This document shows positions 17,111-26,162 of a stretch of 64,000 nucleotides of DNA, one piece after another. Position numbers and translations under genes: made by a program. Numbering within the stretch: the first letter of the stretch is position 1; every line of letters starts with the position of its first letter. The notes below the pieces were generated by a model. It made no database searches. It saw only the letters and a list, made by a program, of their open reading frames with translations, and was not told where the DNA came from. This DNA is from Pseudomonas sp. ZH-FAD (lineage in GTDB: Bacteria > Pseudomonadota > Gammaproteobacteria > Pseudomonadales > Pseudomonadaceae): positions 186,001 to 250,000 of the forward strand of contig NZ_PGLR01000003.1 in the NCBI RefSeq assembly GCF_002803095.1, given 5' to 3'.

Positions 17111-18040
17111 ATGAATAAACTATCTGAGATGCATGCTTTCGTGGCTGTAGTGGACACCGGGAGTATTTCCGAGGCCGCTCGTCGTTTGGGTACGGCCAAG
17201 TCGATGGTTTCCCAGCGCATTCAGCAACTGGAGAAACGCCTGGGCTGCATCCTGCTGGAGCGTGGCCGGCAGACTCGCCTGACTGAGTCGGGTGAGGTTT
17301 TTTACCGCCATTGCACCGGAATTCTTGCTGACATTGAAAATGCCGAGAATGCAGTTCTAACCTCCCAGTCCAGTGTCCGCGGAGATCTGCGTATTGCAGC
17401 TCCGATGGCGTTCGGTATGCGATATCTGACGCCGCTTTTGGCGTCTTTTGCCAAGCAATATCCTGAGTTGTACCTGGACGTCGAGTTCGACGATCGGCGC
17501 GTCAACCTGCATGAAGAGGGCTTCGATGCGGCGGTGCGTATTGGTGAGTTACCGGACTCTTCGCTGGTGGCCAAAATCATCACACCCAACCGCCATATCA
17601 TCTGTGCCAGCCCTGACTATCTGAATGCACATGGCACGCCACAGATACCGCAAGACCTTGCTCAGCATTTCGCCTTGCTCTACGTCAATCGCGAACCACA
17701 TGGCATGTGGACGCTACCGGTGAACGGCACATTGGAGTCATTTCGTGTGCGCTGCCGGATGCGCACCAACTGTGGTCATCAACTGATGGAGGCGTCAAAA
17801 GCAGGTCTCGGGCTGGCTATATTGCCCACCTTTCTGGCCGCGCAAGCCATCGTGGACGGTGAGCTGATAGAGGTGTTGGAGCCTTACGCCCCCCGAGGCG
17901 GCAATATTTCTGTGGTCTACCGTCAATCGCAAAAAAACTCGCCCAAGCTTCACGCACTGAGCAGCTTCCTTAGCGAGCAGATTGGCAACCCACCAATCTG
18001 GGACCAGATGCTGGCAACCAGTTCGCAATCCCGGCAGTGA
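17111..18040 (+). CDS. LysR-family transcriptional regulator (CrgA/DhcR-like)
   Basis: 309 residues. Helix-turn-helix at 1-60 (MNKLSEMHAFVAVVDTGSIS, GTAKSMVSQRIQQLEKRLG); effector-binding domain from about 88 (VRGDLRIAAPMAFGMRYLTP). This arrangement matches the CrgA/PA2477-like branch. The ATG at 17111 gives the standard start; a GTG/ATG upstream would add 12 unsupported residues. Its target is unclear: it lies between the quinone reductase operon and the sigma-54 activator, with gaps of nearly 400 and 600 bp. Confidence 0.9.
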   Translation: MNKLSEMHAFVAVVDTGSISEAARRLGTAKSMVSQRIQQLEKRLGCILLERGRQTRLTESGEVFYRHCTGILADIENAENAVLTSQSSVRGDLRIAAPMAFGMRYLTPLLASFAKQYPELYLDVEFDDRRVNLHEEGFDAAVRIGELPDSSLVAKIITPNRHIICASPDYLNAHGTPQIPQDLAQHFALLYVNREPHGMWTLPVNGTLESFRVRCRMRTNCGHQLMEASKAGLGLAILPTFLAAQAIVDGELIEVLEPYAPRGGNISVVYRQSQKNSPKLHALSSFLSEQIGNPPIWDQMLATSSQSRQ

Positions 18041-18636
18041 GTCGTTCGAGAAAAACGAAACACCGATTCGATTTTTCCAGGCTTATGGCGAGAGGCTCTC
18101 CGACTTATCCTTTTTCAGCTGAGTGCGCTGTATGCGAAAGGATCAGTGCCAACGTTCCATACCGCTCGCCGTGGCGTGTTTGCCAGGATCTATTCGGCTA
18201 ACCCGCACTGTGGTCTGGCGCGTGGAACCAGGCCTACCGGCAGGCCGGTGAAGGCTTATGGCTAGGCTACCGTTCAGAGCAACGATTATGAGATTGCCTG
18301 AAATTGCAGGTGCGAGAGTCAGTCACTGCGTTCACCCCGGTCCTCGAGCAGGCATTGGCCTGGTAATCGAAGCAATGGGGGAGAGGGGGTGTGTAGTGCT
18401 CGGCTTTCGCCTTGTCTATCGACTTGAGCCGTGGCCGGCATAGTCGATCAGCCCTTGATCATGGCTCCAGTGCTATCCGTCAACCCTGCGCCACCCTGGC
18501 GGCTTCTCCGGAGCAGGCCCGCTCTACGCATCCATACTGACTGGAGCCGTGTGATATCACGATCACTCGCTGTGGTCCTCTCATTCGGTGGCACAGATCA
18601 ATCGAGCCGCTCAAACAATAATCGAGGCATCCTGCA
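18041..18636. other. 596-bp gap before the sigma-54 activator
   Basis: Short frames exist but none has a convincing start, composition or motif, and I reject them as genes. There is no recognisable repeat or terminator with a T-run. It probably contains the promoter of the activator gene and may hold remnants of rearranged DNA. Confidence 0.4.
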
Positions 18637-20349
18637 ATGGCTATCAGCTACAGCTCAGGGATCAAGCATTCGGACTTTCAGGACCTGAGTGAACAGATTC
18701 GCTTTCAAAGCACAGAAGGCAAGATCTGGTTCGGCGAGCAGCGCATGCTGCTGATGCAGGTGTCGGCGATGGCTAATTTCCGCCGTGAACTCATCAATAC
18801 CCTCGGCGTCGAGCGCGCGAAAGGGTTCTTCATGCGCCTTGGCTACCAATCCGGACTAAAAGACGCCGAAATGGCCCGTAAGCTGAGGCCGAACAGTCCG
18901 GAGCTGGAAATGTTCCTGGTTGGTCCGCAGCTGCACTCCTTGAAGGGCATGGTCAATGCGCAGCCCATTCAGTTGGAAGTGGATCAGGAGGCCGGCCATT
19001 TCTACTGCGAGCTTGAATGGATTGATTCCTTTGAGGTCGAGAGCTGCCTGACCGAGGTGGGCTTGATGGATGAGCCCGTTTGCTGGTGCTTGCTGGGCTA
19101 CGCATGTGCGTATAGCTCTTCGTTCATGAAACGCGAAATCATCATCCAGGAAACGAACTGCCGCGGGTGCGGCGATGAGCGCTGCATCATCATTGGCAAA
19201 CCCGCCGAGCAATGGGAGAACGCCGCAGAGTTCAGACGCTACTTTCAAGCCGATCCGATCATCGAGGAGCTGTATGAACTGCAATCGCAGATCAGCTCGT
19301 TGCGCACGTGCCTGGAGAAGCAAGAGGGCCAGTACTACGGCATAGGGCGCTCTCCCGCCTACATGACGGTCTGCAAGACGATCGACAAGGCAGCCAAGGG
19401 CAAGATCTCGGTTCTGTTGCTCGGAGAAACCGGCGTCGGCAAGGAGGTAATCGCACGGAGCGTCCATCTTCGCAGCGATCGCGTCGAGCAACCGTTTATC
19501 GCGGTGAACTGCGCTGCCATTCCACAGGACTTGATCGAGGCCGAACTGTTCGGCGTCGAGAAAGGGGCGTTTACCGGCGCCAATCAGACACGCCCGGGGC
19601 GCTTCGAGCGCGCCAGCGGCGGGACCATCTTTCTGGACGAAGTGGTAGAACTGACCCCCAGAGCGCAGGCGACCTTGCTAAGGGTGCTGCAAGAGGGAGA
19701 ACTCGAACGTGTGGGTGGCTCTCGGACCCACAAGGTCGATGTGCGAGTCATTGCTGCCACCAATGAAAGCCTCGCCGATGCGGTCGAGGCGGGCCGCTTT
19801 CGTGCGGATCTTTATTACCGCCTGAATGTGTTTCCGGTTCAGGTCCCCCCGCTGCGCGAGCGGCTTGAGGACCTGCCGGTGCTGGTCGAGCACTTTCTAA
19901 GCAAGTTTCATCTGCAGTATCACAAGCGCACGCTAGGTTTGTCAGACAAGGCTCTAGAGCTGTGTCTCAGTTACGCTTGGCCGGGAAATATCCGCGAATT
20001 GGAGAATGTGATCGAGCGCGGCGTCATCCTGACTGACAGCAATGAAACCATAGGACAGGACGCGCTCTTTGCGGTTTTCCCAAAGACAGGCGTTCTGCAT
20101 GGTGATCGTCTCAACGCCGATGGCGCGCTGGTTCAGGCTGAGGACACAGGAAGCACGGCCGATTGGGTCACGCAGATCTTCGAACGAAACATAAGCCTGG
20201 AAGCGGTAGAAGAACAGCTGATGCGACGCGCAATGGACCTTGCTCAGCAAAACGTTGCGCAAGCCGCTCGAACCCTCGGGTTAACTCGACCTGCGCTGGC
20301 TTATCGTCTTAAGAAAAGCGGCATCCTTGATGAGGATGTGACTGAGTGA
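18637..20349 (+). CDS. Sigma-54 activator of the DmpR/MopR phenol-sensor family
   Basis: 570 residues in the XylR_N, V4R, AAA+, Fis-HTH order. Sensor (about 1-210): C149, E172, C175 and C183 have the spacing of the MopR zinc site, and H100 and W128 fall where MopR H106 and W134 contact phenol (offset of six throughout). Central domain: Walker A GETGVGKE (263-270), sigma-54 contact loop GAFTGA (310-315), Walker B IFLDE (331-335). Fis-type helix-turn-helix at about 539-563. It should bind an aromatic, probably phenolic, ligand and open sigma-54 promoters. A matching promoter lies 200 bp downstream (20544). The usual DEVGEL is DEVVEL here. Confidence 0.92.
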   Translation: MAISYSSGIKHSDFQDLSEQIRFQSTEGKIWFGEQRMLLMQVSAMANFRRELINTLGVERAKGFFMRLGYQSGLKDAEMARKLRPNSPELEMFLVGPQLHSLKGMVNAQPIQLEVDQEAGHFYCELEWIDSFEVESCLTEVGLMDEPVCWCLLGYACAYSSSFMKREIIIQETNCRGCGDERCIIIGKPAEQWENAAEFRRYFQADPIIEELYELQSQISSLRTCLEKQEGQYYGIGRSPAYMTVCKTIDKAAKGKISVLLLGETGVGKEVIARSVHLRSDRVEQPFIAVNCAAIPQDLIEAELFGVEKGAFTGANQTRPGRFERASGGTIFLDEVVELTPRAQATLLRVLQEGELERVGGSRTHKVDVRVIAATNESLADAVEAGRFRADLYYRLNVFPVQVPPLRERLEDLPVLVEHFLSKFHLQYHKRTLGLSDKALELCLSYAWPGNIRELENVIERGVILTDSNETIGQDALFAVFPKTGVLHGDRLNADGALVQAEDTGSTADWVTQIFERNISLEAVEEQLMRRAMDLAQQNVAQAARTLGLTRPALAYRLKKSGILDEDVTE

Positions 20350-20427
20350 CTTCAGTTGCCTTTGCGGGTGATCAGATCAATTGCCAAGTTTTTGTGGGAT
20401 TAATCAAATAATCAATGCGCCGTCGTG

Positions 20428-20445
20428 ATTTATCAAATGATAAAT
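20428..20445. promoter_or_regulatory. Inverted repeat, candidate upstream activator site
   Basis: ATTTATCA-AA-TGATAAAT is a perfect dyad with 8-bp arms, about 100 bp upstream of the -24 element at 20544. A second, weaker dyad with outer arms TTTAT...ATAAA lies at 20491-20515, and a related AATCAAATAATCAA stretch at about 20402-20415. The spacing is right for enhancer-type sites of the preceding activator. Binding is inferred. Confidence 0.6.
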
Positions 20446-20543
20446 TCGGCCCCTCTTCGATAAACCATAGACTTGATTCTAATTCCTTTCTTTATTGATC
20501 TATCTAGCTGATAAATATAGGTTTTCTCCAATTCCTGGGGCAA

Positions 20544-20559
20544 TGGCATACCCTTTGCT
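20544..20559 (+). promoter_or_regulatory. Sigma-54 promoter (-24/-12)
   Basis: TGGCATACCCTTTGCT matches the sigma-54 consensus TGGCAC-N5-TTGCW in all but one base. The GG (20545-20546) and GC (20557-20558) are exactly 10 nt apart, as required. Transcription would start near 20570, about 78 nt ahead of the first gene at 20648. Confidence 0.82.
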
Positions 20560-20647
20560 CAAGTACTACCAGTTGCCCAGTACTCACCAGCACTTGGCGA
20601 CGTACTAGATCTCATGCATCACAAACGGTAGTTAAACGGAGAAGCTC

Positions 20648-21226
20648 ATGAACATCCCCAAAATCAAGTCGCTTTTTGCAGCAATGACGTTCGCTGCGTG
20701 CATTGTGACTGTTACTCCCGTGGTAGCGCAGTCAACTAGCGAAGCACAGTCTGCGGCTTCGCTTGCGGTAGTCATGGAGTTCCTGGCCAATACTGCGCCC
20801 GATAAAGTTGAGGCAGCTGCCGAGAAGCTGGCGGCTCCCGACGCCACTTATGTTTCGCTCAACTTCGATAACCCCGAGTTAAGGGAAATCTTGCCTTGGA
20901 CGGGCACAAACAAGGGCCCGAAAGCCTTTAGTTCATTGTTCATGCAGGTCCAGGATTACTGGAAAATCGAAGACTTCACCATCAGCACCAAAATCTCCTC
21001 CGGAGAGGATGTGGCGATTTTCGGTAAGTTCACCTATCGGTCCGTGGCAGTCGACCAGGTATTCACTTCGCCGTTCTCCATCCATGCCAAGGTGCGTGAC
21101 GGCAAGATGACCTATTTCCAGTTCATGGAAGATACCTACGCGTCTGCCAGCTCCTTCCGACAGTCTGGCGCCTGGACTGTGAAGACCTCTGCGAACGCAG
21201 CCCCCTTTACGGTGGCCGCGGATTAA
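20648..21226 (+). CDS. Exported NTF2/SnoaL-like protein
   Basis: 192 residues with a signal peptide (about 1-27, ending VVAQS). The mature part has the NTF2-like cone fold signature: helix EFLANTAPDKVEAAAEKLAA, DATYVSLNF, PWTGTNKGPKAFSSLF, and strands ending VRDGKMTYFQFMEDTYAS. SnoaL-like proteins include small isomerases, dehydratases and binding proteins; here it is periplasmic. First gene after the sigma-54 promoter, so expected to be induced by the aromatic sensor. GGAGAAGCTC precedes the ATG. Confidence 0.8.
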   Translation: MNIPKIKSLFAAMTFAACIVTVTPVVAQSTSEAQSAASLAVVMEFLANTAPDKVEAAAEKLAAPDATYVSLNFDNPELREILPWTGTNKGPKAFSSLFMQVQDYWKIEDFTISTKISSGEDVAIFGKFTYRSVAVDQVFTSPFSIHAKVRDGKMTYFQFMEDTYASASSFRQSGAWTVKTSANAAPFTVAAD

Positions 21227-21393
21227 CGATTTCGATCGCGAGGACCAAGCCTTGTGCCGGCATCCCGGAGAGCGAAAGCACTCCTGGCGTGCCGGCAGAT
21301 GGCGCCCGGAGGGGAGAGCACATCATTGCCGACCTCCCTACGCGTCAGGACAGGGCCCGATACTTCACACCAGGCAACACGCAGGAGTTAGCC

Positions 21394-22875
21394 ATGAATA
21401 TTCATACCCCGCACACCTCCCGACATGCGTTGAATTGGGTCGGTGGCGAGTGGATGGGCGCGGATACGATCCGTGGTTCCATCAACCCTGCCACCTATGA
21501 GGTCATAGGTACCTATGCCGAAGGGGGGGTTGAAACCGCCGAAGCGGCCATCGCTGCGGCGAAACGCGCCATGCACGAGACCGATTGGGTGCACGATCGC
21601 AAGCTGCGTGCGCGCGTGCTCGACAACCTTGCAGACGCGTTCGAACGCAATCGGGGCGAGCTGATCAAGATCCTCTGCACCGAAAACGGCAAGATTCAAC
21701 GCGAGGCCAGCTTCGAAGTCGATCTCTGCGCGCCGTCGCTGCGATATTTTGCCGGTATCGCCCGCACTGAGGCCGGACGGGTCGTGGACTCCAGACCGGG
21801 CAGAATCGCGATGATGATGCGCCAGCCGATGGGCGTGGCGGGAATCATCGTGCCGTGGAATTCCCCGATAATCCTGACGGTACGATCACTCGCACCTGCG
21901 TTGGCGGCCGGCTGCGCGGTAATCGTCAAGGTGCCGGGCAAGAGCGCGCAGACCGCCTCGACCCTGTCCCAGATCTTCAGCAACGTAACGGCACTGCCCC
22001 GCGGCGTGATCAATGTCTTTACCGACGAGACTGGCGATGGCGCCAAGCATCTCGTCGCCTCGCCGGAGGTACCGATCATCAGCTTTACCGGTAGCACTGG
22101 CACCGGCAAGGCGATCGCTCTCAGCGCCGCACCGCACTTCAAGCGCGTTGGGCTGGAGCTCGGTGGTAAGACGCCATCGATCGTGTTCGACGATGCCGAT
22201 CTCGATCTCGCGCTACCCATCCTGGAAAAGTCAGTGACGGTGTTTGCGGGCCAGTTCTGTGTGACGGGTCAGCGGGTGATCGTGCAGGAAGGGATCGCCG
22301 ATGAGTTTCGCAAACGCTTTGCCGAACGCCTGCGCGCGGTAAAGGTCGGGCCTGCGGCAGACCTGTCCAGCGACATGGGCCCGATGATCGACCGCGAGAA
22401 CGTCGAGCGCGTCGATAACCTGGTTGAGCGCGCCATTGCGCAGGGCGCGGATGCCATTGTGCGAGGTGGTCCGGTGGACGAAGGCCCGCTTTCGAAAGGC
22501 GCATTCTTTCGCCCCGCATTTCTGGAGGTAAGCGATCCGACGATGCCGATCGTCCAGGAAGAGACGTTCGGGCCGGTGGTCACCATGCAGAGGTTTGCGA
22601 CGGAACGGGACGCCGTTGCGTTGGCCAACCACAGCATCTATGGCCTGGGAGCGAGCATCTGGACGCGCGATCTCTCCAAAGCGTTGCGGATCGCGCCCCG
22701 GATCGAGGCGGGTATGGTCTGGATCAACGAGTGGGGCGCACTCGGCGAAGACACCGAGGAGGGCGGTTGCAAGCAGTCGGGCCTCGGCCGTCTGAATGGT
22801 GTGGCTGCGATCGAGGATTTCACCGAGATCAGAACGATCACGCTCAACCCAGGCCTGATGAGTGTTCATGTATAG
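21394..22875 (+). CDS. Aldehyde dehydrogenase (NAD(P)+)
   Basis: 493 residues of the ALDH superfamily. VPWNSPII (proton/oxyanion Asn), FTGSTGTGKAI (NAD-binding), LELGGKTPSIVFDDADLD (general base Glu), GQFCVTGQRV (catalytic Cys), EETFGPV near the C-terminus. It would oxidise an aldehyde made in the induced pathway to the acid in the cytoplasm; the sequence branch resembles betaine/aromatic-aldehyde type, not specific enough to name. CAGGAGTTAGCC precedes ATG 21394. The 167-bp gap to the upstream gene has no terminator seen. Confidence 0.93.
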   Translation: MNIHTPHTSRHALNWVGGEWMGADTIRGSINPATYEVIGTYAEGGVETAEAAIAAAKRAMHETDWVHDRKLRARVLDNLADAFERNRGELIKILCTENGKIQREASFEVDLCAPSLRYFAGIARTEAGRVVDSRPGRIAMMMRQPMGVAGIIVPWNSPIILTVRSLAPALAAGCAVIVKVPGKSAQTASTLSQIFSNVTALPRGVINVFTDETGDGAKHLVASPEVPIISFTGSTGTGKAIALSAAPHFKRVGLELGGKTPSIVFDDADLDLALPILEKSVTVFAGQFCVTGQRVIVQEGIADEFRKRFAERLRAVKVGPAADLSSDMGPMIDRENVERVDNLVERAIAQGADAIVRGGPVDEGPLSKGAFFRPAFLEVSDPTMPIVQEETFGPVVTMQRFATERDAVALANHSIYGLGASIWTRDLSKALRIAPRIEAGMVWINEWGALGEDTEEGGCKQSGLGRLNGVAAIEDFTEIRTITLNPGLMSVHV

Positions 22876-22929
22876 GTAACGCTATTCAAACACAATGATT
22901 CCGAGTGCCTAAAAACCGAGGAAACAAAA

Positions 22930-23856
22930 ATGAGCAAAATCACCAATATCCTCCTGGCAGCCAGCGCGGCATTCGCCACCTTGGTGGCAAACGTCAGCCT
23001 CGCCGAGGTCACCACGGCACATGCCAATAGCTACATCGCGACCGAGGATGGTGTGCAGCTGTATTACAAGGATTGGGGGCCGAAAAATGGCCCGGTCGTT
23101 ACATTCAGCCATGGCTGGCCGCTTAGCTCGGACAGCTGGGAAGCACAGATGCTGTTTCTGGCCGATAAAGGCTACCGGGTGATCGCCCATGACCGTCGTG
23201 GCCATGGCCGCTCCAGCCAGCCTTGGGAGGGCAACGACATGGATCACTATGCCGACGATCTGGCGGCCGTGATTGAGACCTTGAATCTGAAGGACGTCAC
23301 CCTGGTCGGTTTCTCCACTGGTGGCGGTGAAGTGGCTCGCTACATCGGGCGCCACGGCACCAGTCGTGTGAAAAAAGCGGTGCTAGTCGCGGCCGTTCCA
23401 CCATTGATGCTCAAAACCGAGAGCAATCCCAACGGCGTGCCGATGGAAGTGTTCGATGGCCTGCGCAAGGCCTCAGTGGACAATCGCTCCCAGCTTTATC
23501 TCGACATCGCGTCCGGCCCTTTCTTCGGCTTCAACCGGGACGGTGCTACCCCATCGCAGGGCCTGATCCAGTCGTTCTGGGTACAAGGTATGCAGGCTGG
23601 CCATAAGAATACCTATGACTCCATCGCGGCATTTTCAGCCACCGATTTCCGTGAAGACCTGAAGAAGTTCGACGTGCCGACTCTGGTGATTCACGGTGAT
23701 GACGACCAGATCGTGCCTGTGGATACCTCGGCGAAGGCTTCGGCAGCCCTTATAAAGGGCGCTAAGCTGATTATTTATGCCGGCGCGCCACACGGCTTGG
23801 CCGACACCCACAAGCAGCGCCTGAATGAGGACCTATTGGATTTCTTGCAGAAGTAA
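22930..23856 (+). CDS. Exported alpha/beta hydrolase (non-heme haloperoxidase / arylesterase type)
   Basis: 308 residues. A signal peptide (about 1-25) precedes an alpha/beta hydrolase fold: [12 protein letters not shown] (oxyanion hole), [11 protein letters not shown], nucleophile [17 protein letters not shown], acid Asp in [10 protein letters not shown], and the catalytic His in APHGLADTH. This is the cofactor-free chloroperoxidase/esterase family, normally without a signal peptide, so an exported version is notable. Likely activity is ester or lactone hydrolysis, or perhydrolysis. GAGGAAACAAAA precedes the start. Confidence 0.88.
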   Translation: MSKITNILLAASAAFATLVANVSLAEVTTAHANSYIATEDGVQLYYKDWGPKNGPVVTFSHGWPLSSDSWEAQMLFLADKGYRVIAHDRRGHGRSSQPWEGNDMDHYADDLAAVIETLNLKDVTLVGFSTGGGEVARYIGRHGTSRVKKAVLVAAVPPLMLKTESNPNGVPMEVFDGLRKASVDNRSQLYLDIASGPFFGFNRDGATPSQGLIQSFWVQGMQAGHKNTYDSIAAFSATDFREDLKKFDVPTLVIHGDDDQIVPVDTSAKASAALIKGAKLIIYAGAPHGLADTHKQRLNEDLLDFLQK

Positions 23857-23969
23857 GCCAACAAGCATCCGGCCGATTCGTCCCCATGCTGCCGAGATTG
23901 CTGAGTTAATCAGCGCCCCATAACCCAGTGTCGTATCTATAAACAGCACGTTAGGCAGAGGAAATAACA

Positions 23970-24569
23970 ATGGCTAAAGTTCTAGTTCTCTATCACTCCA
24001 TGTATGGCCACATCGAGACCATGGCGAACAAGATCGCTGAAGGTGCCCGCAGCGTTCCGGGAACGGAGGTTGTGATCAAACGGGTTCCTGAAACGATGAG
24101 CCCGGAAGCCTTTGCTGCAGCAGGCGGCAAGACGAATCAGAGTGCGCCTGAGGCGCAGCCGTCAGACCTGGCCGATTTCGATGCCATCATCTTTGGTACA
24201 CCGACGCGCTTCGGCAACATGTCCGGACAAATGCGCAACTTCCTCGATCGAACTGGCGGACTCTGGGCCAAGGGGGCTCTGGCAGGGAAGGTTGCCAGCG
24301 TGTTTACCTCAACCGGAACGGGCGGTGGCCAGGAGATGACCATTGCCTCCACCTGGACCACATTGGCACATCACGGAATGATCATCGTGCCGATCGGCTA
24401 TACCACCCCAGCGCTGTTTGATGTTTCGAAGGTAGGAGGAGGTACTCCCTACGGTGCCTCTACCATTGCCGGTGGCGACGGTTCCAGGCAGCCAGATGAC
24501 CGTGAGCTGGAAATAGCACGTCATCAGGGCGAACACGTTGCTCGGATCGCATCGAAGCTACACGGCTAG
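23970..24569 (+). CDS. wrbA: NAD(P)H:quinone oxidoreductase WrbA
   Basis: 199 residues of the WrbA flavodoxin-like family. [18 protein letters not shown] (9-26) binds FMN phosphate; [16 protein letters not shown] (about 78-93) contacts the flavin ring; [11 protein letters not shown] follows. It performs two-electron quinone reduction that avoids redox cycling, consistent with phenolic or quinone stress in the same operon. Strong GAGGAAATAACA ribosome-binding site. The 113-bp gap before it may hold an extra promoter. Confidence 0.92.
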   Translation: MAKVLVLYHSMYGHIETMANKIAEGARSVPGTEVVIKRVPETMSPEAFAAAGGKTNQSAPEAQPSDLADFDAIIFGTPTRFGNMSGQMRNFLDRTGGLWAKGALAGKVASVFTSTGTGGGQEMTIASTWTTLAHHGMIIVPIGYTTPALFDVSKVGGGTPYGASTIAGGDGSRQPDDRELEIARHQGEHVARIASKLHG

Positions 24570-24621
24570 AACGAGAAGTACCTGGCCCCATAACGACCGA
24601 ACGGCCCTTGACTCGACCAGT

Positions 24622-24641
24622 GGCGCGCTTCGTTGCGCGCC
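24622..24641 (+). terminator. Hairpin after wrbA, weak terminator
   Basis: A 7-bp GC stem (24622-24628 with 24635-24641) and 6-nt loop lie 53 bp after the wrbA stop. There is no T-run, so termination may be partial and the next gene may still be read. Confidence 0.35.
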
Positions 24642-24682
24642 GCTGGATCGATAGGGCCAAGGCTTTGAGCAGAGTGTCGACC

Positions 24683-25261
24683 ATGAGCGAAATGCAACCT
24701 GAAACCGTAACCCTGGTGGTGCGTCATCAGGTACGCCGAAATCACGCGCCACGCTACGAGACCTGGTTGCGCCGCATCATCGCCACGGCCAACCAATGCC
24801 CCGGCCACCTCGGGGTGGACGTGATGCGTAGCTGGCTACCCGACGTGGCACAATTCACATGCGTGCTGCGCTTCACCAGCTTAGAGCAGTTGCAAGACTG
24901 GATTCGCTCGGAACAAAGGCGCCAGCTAGTCGCTGAGGTCGTACCGCTTCTTTGCGATGGCGACCAATTGGAGATCGCTCAAGGTAAGGATTTCTGGTTC
25001 GTCCCGGAACCCGTCCAGGCACCTCCGCCACGCTGGAAACAAAGCTGCGTAACCTTCCTGGTGATTCTGCCACTGAGCCTGCTGATGCCACTGCTTTGGC
25101 GACCTCTGTTCCAGCTTGCTCCCTGGCTCAGCGATTCACTGTTAAGCGATGTACTCATCACCTTGAGCATCGTCCTGCTCGTGGTGTATCTGTTCATGCC
25201 CATGGCCACGCGTGCCTTTGCAGGCTGGCTGAGGCCTCACAATCGAGTGGAACGATCCTGA
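24683..25261 (+). CDS. ABM-domain protein with two C-terminal membrane helices
   Basis: 192 residues. Residues about 8-105 form an antibiotic-biosynthesis-monooxygenase-like ferredoxin fold (VTLVVRHQVRRNHAPRYETW, QCPGHLGVDVM). Residues about 118-140 and 150-172 are hydrophobic membrane spans. Small ABM proteins oxidise quinols and polycyclic aromatics without cofactor; membrane attachment would suit quinol substrates. Some membrane ABM proteins of Pseudomonas have this shape. ATG 24683 is preferred over an upstream in-frame start inside the hairpin region. Confidence 0.75.
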   Translation: MSEMQPETVTLVVRHQVRRNHAPRYETWLRRIIATANQCPGHLGVDVMRSWLPDVAQFTCVLRFTSLEQLQDWIRSEQRRQLVAEVVPLLCDGDQLEIAQGKDFWFVPEPVQAPPPRWKQSCVTFLVILPLSLLMPLLWRPLFQLAPWLSDSLLSDVLITLSIVLLVVYLFMPMATRAFAGWLRPHNRVERS

Positions 25262-25278
25262 GGCAGGGTCCTCAGGAT
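25255..25278. terminator. Hairpin over the ABM stop codon
   Basis: ATCCTGAGG (25255-25263) pairs with CCTCAGGAT (25270-25278), loop of 6. The ABM stop codon (25259-25261) is inside the 5' arm. An A-run follows on the plus strand (a T-run ahead of it on the minus strand), so it may act in either direction. Confidence 0.5.
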
Positions 25279-25400
25279 AAAAACTCGGAAGCCTAATGCT
25301 GCTGCGGTTTACTCGGCTCCGTCGGCTGTGCCGATGGCGCCGGAATGGGGGCGGCGCTTCACGAGCTGACTAGCCGGCAGGGCCTGATGCTTTGATCGGC

Positions 25401-26162
25401 TCAGCTCACCCAGCGCTGCCGCGCCCAGCCACTCAGGCCATCGACCGCCAGCACCAGCACCAGCATGGCCAGGATCACTGTGGCCGCCTGGGCTTCCTGG
25501 AACAGGCTGAGCGACACGTAGAGCATCTGCCCCAGGCCGCCGGCGCCGACGAAGCCGAGCACACTGGCCATACGGATGTTGTTCTCCCAGCGGTACAGGG
25601 TGTACGCCACCAGTTGCGGCCAGACGCCCGGCAGTGTGCCGTAGCAGAACGCGAGCATGCGTCCGCCGCCGCTTTCGCGGATGGCGTCGGCGGGTTCGCG
25701 TGGGGTGTTTTCCAGCGCTTCGGCGAACAGCCGGCCGAGCACGCCGGCAGTATGCAGGGCCAGGGCCAGGGTGCCGGCGTTGGGGCCCAGGCCCGCGGCC
25801 AGCACCATCAGCGCCGCCCAGACCAGCTCGGGAATGGCGCGCAGGGCATTGAGCAGCAGGCGTGTGGCGTGCAGGGCGACACCGCCGAAGCGCCCGGCAG
25901 CTGGCAGCGCCAGGGCCAGGCCGAGCAGGGCGGCGAGCAGGGTGCCGATGGCGGACATGGCCAGGGTTTCCAGCGCGCCGCGGCCGATGGCCTGCAGGTG
26001 CGCGGCGGAGACGTCCGGCTGCAGGAAGCCGCTGGCGTACTGGCCCATCTGCGCCAGGCTGTCGCCGGCGACCAGGACGCCGAGGTCGATGCCCAGATAG
26101 AGGAACGAGGCAACTACCGCGGCGAGGAGGGCGGCGAACAGGATCAGATTGCCGGCTCTCAT
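25401..26162 (-). CDS. PhnE-like ABC transporter permease, second subunit
   Basis: 253 residues, about six membrane helices, with the permease coupling motif region LRAIPELVWAALMVLAAGLGPNAG and [19 protein letters not shown], as in PhnE/PtxC proteins. Last gene of a four-gene minus-strand operon; its ATG overlaps the stop of the upstream permease by 4 bp. Forms the membrane channel with the other PhnE-like subunit. Confidence 0.9.
   Translation of the reverse strand: MRAGNLILFAALLAAVVASFLYLGIDLGVLVAGDSLAQMGQYASGFLQPDVSAAHLQAIGRGALETLAMSAIGTLLAALLGLALALPAAGRFGGVALHATRLLLNALRAIPELVWAALMVLAAGLGPNAGTLALALHTAGVLGRLFAEALENTPREPADAIRESGGGRMLAFCYGTLPGVWPQLVAYTLYRWENNIRMASVLGFVGAGGLGQMLYVSLSLFQEAQAATVILAMLVLVLAVDGLSGWARQRWVS

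Noticed and set aside
18258..18688. Two short plus-strand frames ahead of the sigma-54 activator
   Set aside because: No ribosome-binding site, no coding-like composition and no family resemblance.
25290..25385. A minus-strand tail reading PAPSAQPTEPSKPQQH then stop
   Set aside because: It looks like the end of a Pro-rich protein, but an in-frame stop lies only about 21 codons upstream and there is no start. It may be a gene remnant at the edge of the accessory block; too short to claim.
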